Origin: Rhodospirillales bacterium RIFCSPLOWO2_12_FULL_67_15 | GTDB lineage: Bacteria; Pseudomonadota; Alphaproteobacteria; Rhodospirillales; 2-12-FULL-67-15 | Reading direction: 5' to 3' | Length of the DNA stretch: 11,418 nucleotides | NCBI GenBank assembly: GCA_001830475.1 | Contig: MIAC01000091.1 | Location: 1,986 to 13,403 of the forward strand | Shown here: in pieces, positions 6,767-11,418 of the stretch | Layout of the letters: each line of letters starts with the position of its first letter | How positions within the stretch are numbered: position 1 is the first letter of the stretch | Made by a program: the position numbers and the translations under genes | Notes under the pieces: model-generated | Seen by the model: only the letters and a program-made list of their open reading frames with translations | The model's database searches: none | What the model was told of the DNA's origin: nothing

Positions 6767-6885
6767 CGCAAACTCCCACTCCAAGCCCAACCCAAGCAAA
6801 GCAAGGGCCATGCCAGCCTGCGGGGACGAGGGGTGCGGGGGAGGAGCCGAGCATGTGGTATTTAGTGGATATATGTTGTTTTTTG
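6767..6885. other. Intergenic region upstream of the lytic transglycosylase
   Basis: The stretch holds the transglycosylase SD next to 6767 and an AT-rich segment at about 6861-6890 that stands out from the surrounding GC-rich DNA. I could not assign a well-spaced promoter for the transglycosylase, although the A-rich minus strand with CTAAATA near 6864 is a possible -10. The same AT-rich patch feeds the plus-strand promoter described next. Confidence 0.4.
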
Positions 6886-6914
6886 TTGCTTTCGGTCCCG
6901 GCCGGGGCTTAAAC
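6886..6914 (+). promoter_or_regulatory. Plus-strand promoter with no annotated gene downstream
   Basis: TTGCTT (6886-6891), 17 bp, then TTAAAC (6909-6914) form a plausible sigma-70-type promoter with a predicted start near 6921. An alternative -10, TAAACT, one base further gives an 18-bp spacer. It points toward the strong terminator at 6984-7015 and away from the transglycosylase. Confidence 0.5.
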
Positions 6915-6920
6915 TGTTCG

Positions 6921-7015
6921 GGCAGGGATGGGGGCCAAGCGTGTTCAGGTTCTCCCCTGTGAGATATTCCCCCTAAACGACTAGGGGCCGCTCTCGCGAG
7001 CGGCCCCGATTTTTT
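6921..7015 (+). ncRNA. Candidate small RNA of about 95 nt
   Basis: A promoter at 6886-6914 and an intrinsic terminator at 6984-7015 bracket this segment on the plus strand, where no ordinary gene exists. The predicted RNA has a small hairpin, TCTC-CCCTGT-GAGA (about 6951-6964), whose loop shows a C-rich CCCCTG stretch, and ends in the terminator stem. It also contains an 18-codon ORF (6928-6984) whose TAG stop abuts the stem. I do not recognise it as 6S, SRP RNA or another known family. It could be a trans-acting sRNA, a micro-protein mRNA or a chance pairing of signals. Confidence 0.4.
6984..7015 (+). terminator. Strong intrinsic terminator
   Basis: A perfect 10-bp GC-rich stem, GGGGCCGCTC (6984-6993) with GAGCGGCCCC (6998-7007), closes a 4-nt TCGC loop and is followed by GA and six T (7010-7015). 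The T run is on the plus strand. On the minus strand the stem lies just past the acetyltransferase gene and is followed only by TAGTCGTTTAG, so it may also work weakly in that direction. Confidence 0.85.
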
Positions 7016-7042
7016 CGCGCCCCTCCCTGCGGCGACGGTTAT

Positions 7043-7603
7043 TCACGCCTCGGGGAGCGTCGTGTCGCCTTCGCCCAAGGGCCGCTGCATCAGGACCGAA
7101 TCGATCCAGCGGCCCCTTTTGAAGCCGACCGCGATCAGGGTGCCGACCTGGCGAAAGCCGAGCCGCCGGTGCAACGCGATCGAGGCGACATTGGCCGAAT
7201 CGCCGATGACCGCGACCATCTGGCGCATGCCGGCCTTGGCGCTCGCCGCGACGATTTCGGCGAGCAGCATCCGCCCGAAGCCGCGACCCATGGCCTCGGG
7301 CGCGACATAGACCGAATCCTCGGCGGTGTAGCGATAGGCGACGCGGGCGCGATAGGGCGCGGCGTAGGCGAAGCCGGCGATTTTTCCGTCCGCTTCGAGC
7401 ACGCGAAAGGGCAAGCCCTTGGCGACGACGTTTTGCCAGCGCGCCGTCATCTCGGTCAAGTCGGGCGGATCGTTCTCGAAGCTCGCAAGTCCGTGCCGGA
7501 CGTGATGGGCATAGATGGCCTGGATCGCCGGAAGATCGCCGGCGCGGGCTTCGCGAACGATGGCGGCGTTGGCCGCGAACGGTTGAATCCGGGGCGCGGT
7601 CAT
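7043..7603 (-). CDS. GNAT N-acetyltransferase, phosphinothricin/methionine sulfoximine type
   Basis: The 186-residue product is a full GNAT domain using acetyl-CoA to acetylate an amine. Motif A with the pyrophosphate loop is VYVAPEAMGRGFGRMLL (98-114), and the B region is GDSANVASIALHRRLGF (134-150). The N-terminal IYAHHVRHGLASFENDPPD (30-48) and C-terminal FKRGRWIDSVLMQRPL (161-176) fit the Pat/Bar subfamily. That group acetylates phosphinothricin or methionine sulfoximine and sulfone, and often natural amino-acid analogues, so resistance is a possible but unproven role. The start ATG 7603 overlaps the stop of the amidohydrolase (ATGA), so the two are translationally coupled. The frame is open further upstream, but that part is the shadow of the amidohydrolase. 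Confidence 0.9.
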   Translation of the reverse strand: MTAPRIQPFAANAAIVREARAGDLPAIQAIYAHHVRHGLASFENDPPDLTEMTARWQNVVAKGLPFRVLEADGKIAGFAYAAPYRARVAYRYTAEDSVYVAPEAMGRGFGRMLLAEIVAASAKAGMRQMVAVIGDSANVASIALHRRLGFRQVGTLIAVGFKRGRWIDSVLMQRPLGEGDTTLPEA

Positions 7604-8523
7604 CGGGTACCGAGGGTCTTGGGATCCGTCCGCACCATGAGGTCGATGAAACGCGCGAGCTTGTCCGCGAGCGCCGGCAGGCCGGGCCCGCGCGCGACCG
7701 CCCGTTCGTCCATGTAGAGCGCGCGGTTGATCTCGACCTGAAGGGCATGCACGCCTTCGCCGGGTTGTCCGTAATGACGGGTGGTGTAACCGCCGGCGTA
7801 GGGAACATTGCGGGCGACGACGAAGCCGAGCGACTTGAGCAGATGCTCGGCGGTATCCATGACGGCCGGCGCGCACGAAGTTCCGTGCGCGTCGCCGAGC
7901 ACCACGTCGACGCGCCTCCGCCCCGGGTCCTGGTCCATCGGTCCGCCGACCGACGGCATCGAGTGGCAATCGATCAAAACGCAGATTCCGAATTGGCGGC
8001 GCGTGTCCGCGACCAGCTTCGCGAGTTCGGCGTGGTAGGGCTGGTAGAAGCGCTGGATGCGCTCGAGCGCGTCCTCGTAACGCAGCTTGCGCCGATAGAT
8101 TTCCTCGCCGCTGGTCACGACCCTGGCGACGGTGCCGAGCCCCGCCGTCACCCGGGGCGAGGTAGTGTTGCAGTGCGCCGGCAGCCGGTCCTCGAACATC
8201 GCCGGATCGAGCTCGAAGGGCTCCCGGTTCGGGTCGACATAGGCGCGGGGGAAATGGGCCCGCAGGAGCGGCGCGCCGAAGAGCGGCGCGGCGGCGTAGA
8301 GCTCGTCGAGAAAAGCATCCTCGGAGCGCCGGAGCGTGACCGGATCGAGCCGGGAGGCCGCGCGGAACGCGTCGGGATACGTGCGTCCGCTATGGGGCGA
8401 GGCGAACACGAATGGCGCCGTCTGCCGCCTAGGCTCGAGCACGTCGCAGGGCGCCGCCGCGGGCTCGAGCGGCCGGTAGACGAAGGCAGGGTGGGCGGAA
8501 CCGAGGAGGCTTTCGGAGGACAA
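7600..8523 (-). CDS. N-formylglutamate amidohydrolase
   Basis: The 307-residue product belongs to the FGase family of metal-dependent deformylases, which release formate from N-formyl-L-glutamate. Conserved blocks are FASPHSGRTYP (40-50), AYVDPNRE (95-101), VLIDCHSMPS (182-191), GGYTTRHYG (about 244-252) and QVEINRALYMDE (262-273). The His and Glu residues in these blocks are probable metal ligands. No other histidine-degradation gene is nearby, so a general deformylase role is as likely as hutG. I chose the TTG at 8523: it has AGGA 6 nt upstream and lies about 23 nt after a predicted transcription start. The other in-frame TTG at 8625 would lie upstream of that promoter. It is co-transcribed with the following GNAT gene. 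Confidence 0.88.
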   Translation of the reverse strand: MSSESLLGSAHPAFVYRPLEPAAAPCDVLEPRRQTAPFVFASPHSGRTYPDAFRAASRLDPVTLRRSEDAFLDELYAAAPLFGAPLLRAHFPRAYVDPNREPFELDPAMFEDRLPAHCNTTSPRVTAGLGTVARVVTSGEEIYRRKLRYEDALERIQRFYQPYHAELAKLVADTRRQFGICVLIDCHSMPSVGGPMDQDPGRRRVDVVLGDAHGTSCAPAVMDTAEHLLKSLGFVVARNVPYAGGYTTRHYGQPGEGVHALQVEINRALYMDERAVARGPGLPALADKLARFIDLMVRTDPKTLGTR

Positions 8524-8552
8524 AGGGATATCCTGGGATTGCGAGGAGACCT

Positions 8553-8581
8553 TGTTTACGGGCGGGTGCGCGCGCGTGCAA
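8553..8581 (-). promoter_or_regulatory. Promoter of the amidohydrolase-acetyltransferase operon
   Basis: On the minus strand TTGCAC (8581-8576) and TAAACA (8558-8553) are exactly 17 bp apart, predicting a start near 8546. This leaves a 23-nt leader with AGGA before the TTG start at 8523 and argues against any longer protein. Confidence 0.6.
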
Positions 8582-8618
8582 CGCCAAAACGAGGGTTTCG
8601 CACCGGCTCCGGCCGCCC

Positions 8619-8647
8619 TTGCCAAGGCGGAGCCCGGACAGTAAAAG
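8619..8647 (+). promoter_or_regulatory. Promoter of tRNA-Val
   Basis: TTGCCA (8619-8624), 17 bp, then TAAAAG (8642-8647) predict a start near 8654, about 16 nt before the mature tRNA 5' end. It is divergent from the amidohydrolase promoter. Confidence 0.55.
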
Positions 8648-8669
8648 CCGCAATTCGGACGGGCTCCAA

Positions 8670-8744
8670 GGGCGGTTAGCTCAGCGGTAGAGCACTACGT
8701 TGACATCGTAGGGGCCACTGGTTCGATCCCAGTACCGCCCACCA
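8670..8744 (+). tRNA. tRNA-Val (anticodon GAC)
   Basis: All arms of the cloverleaf pair. The acceptor is GGGCGGT (8670-8676) with ACCGCCC (8734-8740), and the D stem is GCTC/GAGC. The anticodon stem is CTACG/CGTAG around the loop TTGACAT (8700-8706), giving anticodon GAC. The T stem is ACTGG/CCAGT around TTCGATC. The discriminator is A and CCA is encoded (8742-8744). GAC decodes the valine codons GUC and GUU. Six T (8745-8750) follow immediately and probably help end transcription. No copy of the tRNA 3' end is found elsewhere in the window, so there is no sign of an integrated element here. Confidence 0.97.
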
Positions 8745-8897
8745 TTTTTTCCAAGCCGCCGCCATTCCTTCGCCCGCCTTCGCCGAGGCTCCGGCGGTCA
8801 AGCCCGCCGAAGCGCCGTCAGGCGCGAAGGCGGGTCACCATCGGATCGCCTGGGCGAGGTTCGAGAAACCGTCGCTCCAGGGCCGGGCCGCCCGGCG
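8745..8897. other. Noncoding stretch with nested inverted repeat
   Basis: Between the tRNA and the rpmJ promoter I see no gene. The stretch contains a nested inverted repeat (separate entry) and, directly before the rpmJ -35, the 15-bp dyad GCCGGGC-C-GCCCGGC (8882-8896). Confidence 0.6.
8773..8834. repeat. Nested inverted repeat, possible REP-like element
   Basis: Outer arms CCCGCCTTCG (8773-8782) and CGAAGGCGGG (8825-8834) are perfect 10-bp complements. They enclose an inner hairpin, CGGCGG (8792-8797) with CCGCCG (8804-8809), around a 6-nt loop. There is no T run after it, so it is not a standard terminator. The CCCGCCTTCG core resembles dispersed intergenic palindromes of GC-rich proteobacteria, but only one copy is in this window. 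Confidence 0.5.
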
Positions 8898-8926
8898 TTG
8901 ACAGGGCCTTAGGCCCTCCCTATTGT
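8898..8926 (+). promoter_or_regulatory. Near-consensus promoter of rpmJ with a dyad in the spacer
   Basis: Consensus TTGACA (8898-8903), 17 bp, then TATTGT (8921-8926) predict a start near 8933 and a leader of about 37 nt. The spacer carries the perfect dyad AGGGCC-TTA-GGCCCT (8903-8917), and another dyad abuts the -35 on its upstream side. A protein bound there would block RNA polymerase. Confidence 0.75.
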
Positions 8927-8969
8927 CCGCGCCGCTCGCCCGCCAAACGATCCGATCTAGGCTCAAGTC

Positions 8970-9095
8970 ATGAAAATCAGAAATTCCCTCAAGAGCGCGA
9001 AAAAGCGGGACAAGGACTGCCGCATCGTCCGTCGCCGCGGCCGCGTCTACGTCATCAACAAGAAAAACCCGCGGATGAAGTCCCGCCAGGGCTAA
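8970..9095 (+). CDS. rpmJ: 50S ribosomal protein L36
   Basis: The 41-residue basic protein starts [20 protein letters not shown] and ends [11 protein letters not shown]. This matches the alphaproteobacterial form of L36, a small protein of the large ribosomal subunit. It has a single Cys (17) and lacks the CxxC...C...H zinc-binding set, so it is the zinc-free type, which does not depend on zinc supply. The length is the normal 41 residues for this type. It is monocistronic, read from a near-consensus promoter, with a different kind of gene (glcD) 101 bp downstream. The SD is weak (AGG about 9 nt before the ATG). Confidence 0.96.
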   Translation: MKIRNSLKSAKKRDKDCRIVRRRGRVYVINKKNPRMKSRQG

Positions 9096-9196
9096 TCCCC
9101 CGCGGCTTTTCCGGCTTTCTCCGCGCGCGATTTGGCGTTTTCTTCCCCGGATTCGTGGCCTACCATCGAGGCCGCGTCTCGAGGGAGTGCCGGCCC

Positions 9197-10684
9197 ATGC
9201 GCATGCCCGAACCCGATCAATCCGTGATCGCGCGCCGCGCCGAAATCGCGCGGGATTTGCGCGCGCGGGTCGGCGCGGACGGCGTGATCGCCGGCGAAGA
9301 CGCGCTCCGCGCCTACGACTGCGACGGGATGTCGGCCTATCGGCAGCTGCCGATGCTGGTCGCGCTGCCGCGCGGAACCGACGAAGTCGTCCGGGTTCTC
9401 GAATATTGCCACGCCAACAACGTGCGTATTGTGCCGCGCGGGGCCGGCACCGGCCTTTCGGGCGGCGCGCTGCCGCTCGCCGACGCCGTCACCGTCGGGC
9501 TCGCGCGCATGAACCGGATCCTCGAGGTCGACTTCGCCAACCGCTGCGTGGTGGCTGAGCCGGGCGTGACCAATCTCGGCATCACCGAAGCCGTTCGTCA
9601 CGCCGGGTTCTATTACGCGCCCGATCCGTCGAGCCAGATTGCCTGTTCGATCGGCGGCAACGTCGCCGAGAATTCGGGCGGCGTGCACTGCCTGAAGTAC
9701 GGCCTCACCGCCCACAACGTGCTCGGCGTCGAGTTGGTGCTGATGTCGGGCGAGGTGGTCCGTTTGGGCGGCAAGCATCTCGACGCGGGCGGGCTCGATC
9801 TGCTCGGCGTCGTGATCGGGTCCGAGGGCCTGCTCGGCATCGTCACCGAAGTCACGGTCCGGATTCTCAAATCGCCGGAAACGGCCCGCGCCATGATGAT
9901 GGGGTTTGCGAGCAACGAATCCGCCGGCGACTGCGTCGGGCGAATCATCTCCGCCGGAATCATTCCGGGCGGGATGGAGATGATGGACCGCCCCGCGATC
10001 CGCGCGGCCGAGGAATACGCCCACGCCGGCTATCCGCTCGACGTCGAGTCGCTGCTCCTGGTCGAGCTCGACGGCCCGGCGGTGGAAGTAGAATATCTCG
10101 TCCGGCGGGTCGAGGACATCGCGCGTTCCGCCGGCGCGACCACGCTCGCGATCAGCCGCGACGAGGCCGAGCGCGAGCGCATCTGGGCCGGGCGCAAAGG
10201 CGCGTTTCCGGCGATCGGGCGCCTCTCGCCCGATTATCTCTGCATGGACGGCACCATTCCCCGCCGCCGGCTGCCCGAGGTCCTGACCAAAATCGCGGAG
10301 CTGTCGCGCCGCTACAACCTGGGCGTCGCCAACGTCTTCCACGCCGGCGACGGCAACCTGCACCCGCTGATCCTGTTCGACGCCAACGTCGGCGACGAGC
10401 TGGCGCGCGCCGAGCGGTTCGGCGCCGACATCCTGCGCGCCTGCGTCGCGGCGGGCGGCGTGCTCACCGGCGAGCACGGCGTCGGGATCGAAAAACGCGA
10501 TCTGATGCCCGAGATGTTTTCCCCCGTCGATCTCGAGCAGCAGCACCGCCTCAAGTGCGCCTTCGACCCCGCCGGCCTGCTCAATCCCGGCAAGGTGTTC
10601 CCGACGCTGCATCGCTGCGCCGACCACGGCATGATGCGCGTGCACAAGAACGAGACGCGCTTCCCCGATCTGCCGAGATTCTGA
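9197..10684 (+). CDS. glcD: Glycolate oxidase FAD-linked subunit GlcD
   Basis: The 495-residue protein matches GlcD (about 499 residues in E. coli), the catalytic flavin subunit that oxidises glycolate to glyoxylate. The VAO/PCMH-type FAD domain spans about 50-225, with VPRGAGTGLSGGALPL (79-94), PDPSSQIACSIGGNVAENSGG (142-162) and GSEGLLGIVTEVTV (208-221). The C-terminal FAD-oxidase domain has HAGDGNLHPL (382-391), GEHGVGIEKR (425-434) and FDPAGLLNPGKVFP (456-469). I chose ATG 9197 because GAGGGAG lies about 10 nt upstream; in-frame ATGs at 9155 and 9203 are alternatives. It is followed 3 nt later by glcE, and a glcF iron-sulfur subunit is expected beyond the window. D-lactate dehydrogenases are close relatives, but the adjacent glcE favours glycolate oxidase. 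Confidence 0.95.
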   Translation: MRMPEPDQSVIARRAEIARDLRARVGADGVIAGEDALRAYDCDGMSAYRQLPMLVALPRGTDEVVRVLEYCHANNVRIVPRGAGTGLSGGALPLADAVTVGLARMNRILEVDFANRCVVAEPGVTNLGITEAVRHAGFYYAPDPSSQIACSIGGNVAENSGGVHCLKYGLTAHNVLGVELVLMSGEVVRLGGKHLDAGGLDLLGVVIGSEGLLGIVTEVTVRILKSPETARAMMMGFASNESAGDCVGRIISAGIIPGGMEMMDRPAIRAAEEYAHAGYPLDVESLLLVELDGPAVEVEYLVRRVEDIARSAGATTLAISRDEAERERIWAGRKGAFPAIGRLSPDYLCMDGTIPRRRLPEVLTKIAELSRRYNLGVANVFHAGDGNLHPLILFDANVGDELARAERFGADILRACVAAGGVLTGEHGVGIEKRDLMPEMFSPVDLEQQHRLKCAFDPAGLLNPGKVFPTLHRCADHGMMRVHKNETRFPDLPRF

Positions 10685-10687
10685 ACG

Positions 10688-11418
10688 ATGGCCGAGGTTT
10701 TCAAGCCGGCGCGGCCCGCCGACGTTGCCGCCGCGCTCGCCGCGGCGAAAGGCGCGCTCGAGGTGCGCGGGCGGGGCAGCAAGCGCGCCCTCGGCCGGCC
10801 GCTGCCCGAGAATCTCGCGCTGCTCGATCTCTCGGGCCTCGCCGGCATCACCCTCTACGAGCCCGAAGAGCTCGTCCTTTCCGCCCGCGCCGGAACCCCG
10901 CTCGCCGACGTGCGCGCCGCGCTCGCGCAAAAAAGCCAGGAGCTCGTCTTCGATCCGCCCGATCTTTCGGGCCTCCTCGGCGGGCGCGACGCAGGGACCT
11001 TGGGCGGCGCGATCGCCTGCAATCTCTCGGGGCCGCGACGGCTCAAGAGCGGCGCGGCGCGCGATCACATCCTCGGCTTTGCCGGCGTCAACGGCCGGGG
11101 CGAGACGTTCAAGTCGGGCGGCCGGGTGATGAAGAACGTCACCGGCTTCGATCTCTCCAAGCTGATCGCGGGCTCCTACGGCACGCTCGCGGCGTTGACC
11201 GACGTGACGGTCAAGGTCGTGCCCAAGCCGGAAAAAATCCGCACCGTTCTCGTCTTCGGGCTGGCGGCGGAAGCCGCCGTCGCGGCGATGCGCGAAACGC
11301 TCGCGAGCGCGCACGAGGCCGCGGCCGCGGCGTATCTGCCGGCTGATTCCGCCAAGACGTCGGCGGTGGATCTGGTCGCCCGCGCCGGCGCATCGGTCAC
11401 CGCGCTCCGGATCGAGGG
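10688..11418 (+). CDS. glcE: Glycolate oxidase FAD-binding subunit GlcE (partial)
   Basis: The frame begins at ATG 10688, three bases after the glcD stop, and is still open at the window edge after 243 codons; GlcE is usually about 350-410 residues. The visible part is the FAD_binding_4 half: EVRGRGSKRALGRPLP (25-40), GTLGGAIACNLSGPRR (103-118), DHILGFAGVNGRGE (126-139), GGRVMKNVTGFDLSKLIAGSYGTL (144-167) and DVTVKVVPKPE (172-182). These match GlcE well. GlcE is required together with GlcD and GlcF for glycolate oxidase activity at the membrane. The near-zero spacing from glcD implies one operon with coupled translation. Confidence 0.93.
   Translation, partial: MAEVFKPARPADVAAALAAAKGALEVRGRGSKRALGRPLPENLALLDLSGLAGITLYEPEELVLSARAGTPLADVRAALAQKSQELVFDPPDLSGLLGGRDAGTLGGAIACNLSGPRRLKSGAARDHILGFAGVNGRGETFKSGGRVMKNVTGFDLSKLIAGSYGTLAALTDVTVKVVPKPEKIRTVLVFGLAAEAAVAAMRETLASAHEAAAAAYLPADSAKTSAVDLVARAGASVTALRIE

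Noticed and set aside
7747..8679. A 310-codon plus-strand frame opposite the amidohydrolase
   Set aside because: It overlaps the amidohydrolase entirely and runs into the tRNA-Val gene; no family resemblance.
8670..8744. tRNA-Val as an attachment site for an integrated element
   Set aside because: No duplicate of the tRNA 3' end, integrase or phage gene occurs in the window.
9092..11314. A 740-codon open frame on the minus strand
   Set aside because: It is antisense to glcD and glcE, rich in Arg, Ala, Gly and Asp, and without any recognisable domain. Both plus-strand proteins match known families along their length, so this is a high-GC shadow.
1..11418. CRISPR arrays, tandem repeats, rRNA
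   Set aside because: No regularly spaced repeats or rRNA signatures were seen on reading the window.

Overview
This GC-rich window looks chromosomal and alphaproteobacterial, probably from a Rhodospirillales-like lineage. That placement is inferred from the alphaproteobacterial form of ribosomal protein L36, the high GC at third codon positions, and the resemblance of the acyl-CoA dehydrogenase and lytic transglycosylase to families common in that class. No genus can be named from sequence alone.

Layout. (1) 3-1169 (+) is a complete acyl-CoA dehydrogenase, followed by a likely intrinsic terminator (1278-1309). (2) 1317-3622 is a minus-strand block. It holds a vapBC type II toxin-antitoxin pair with its own promoter and palindromic candidate operators, preceded by a two-gene unit of a DUF6165 protein and a GT9 (heptosyltransferase-like) glycosyltransferase. 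(3) 3731-5754 (+) is a translationally coupled pair: a class III (CaiB/BaiF) CoA-transferase and a double-hotdog MaoC/HTD2-type hydratase. The pairing resembles itaconyl-CoA or mesaconyl-CoA handling modules. (4) 5756-6766 (-) is a secreted lytic transglycosylase, convergent with the hydratase and 1 bp away. (5) 6886-7015 (+) is an intergenic promoter plus strong terminator with no annotated gene between them: a candidate small RNA of about 95 nt with an 18-codon micro-ORF. (6) 7043-8523 (-) is an N-formylglutamate amidohydrolase and GNAT acetyltransferase operon with a good promoter and a TTG start. (7) 8670-8744 (+) is tRNA-Val(GAC). A noncoding stretch with a nested inverted repeat follows, then rpmJ (L36, 41 aa) behind a near-consensus promoter that carries a dyad in its spacer. 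(8) 9197-11418 (+) is glcD and the 5' part of glcE, two subunits of glycolate oxidase; glcE runs off the window.

Most of the window is housekeeping or catabolic metabolism: CoA-ester chemistry, glycolate oxidation and deformylation of N-formylglutamate. The vapBC and GT9/DUF6165 block sits between two sets of CoA-ester genes and is the most accessory-like part. I did not find a convincing new multi-gene system. The signals most worth following are the unexplained promoter-terminator unit at 6886-7015, the same-frame vapB-TGA-vapC arrangement with a TTG start for the toxin, and the dyads built into the rpmJ promoter.
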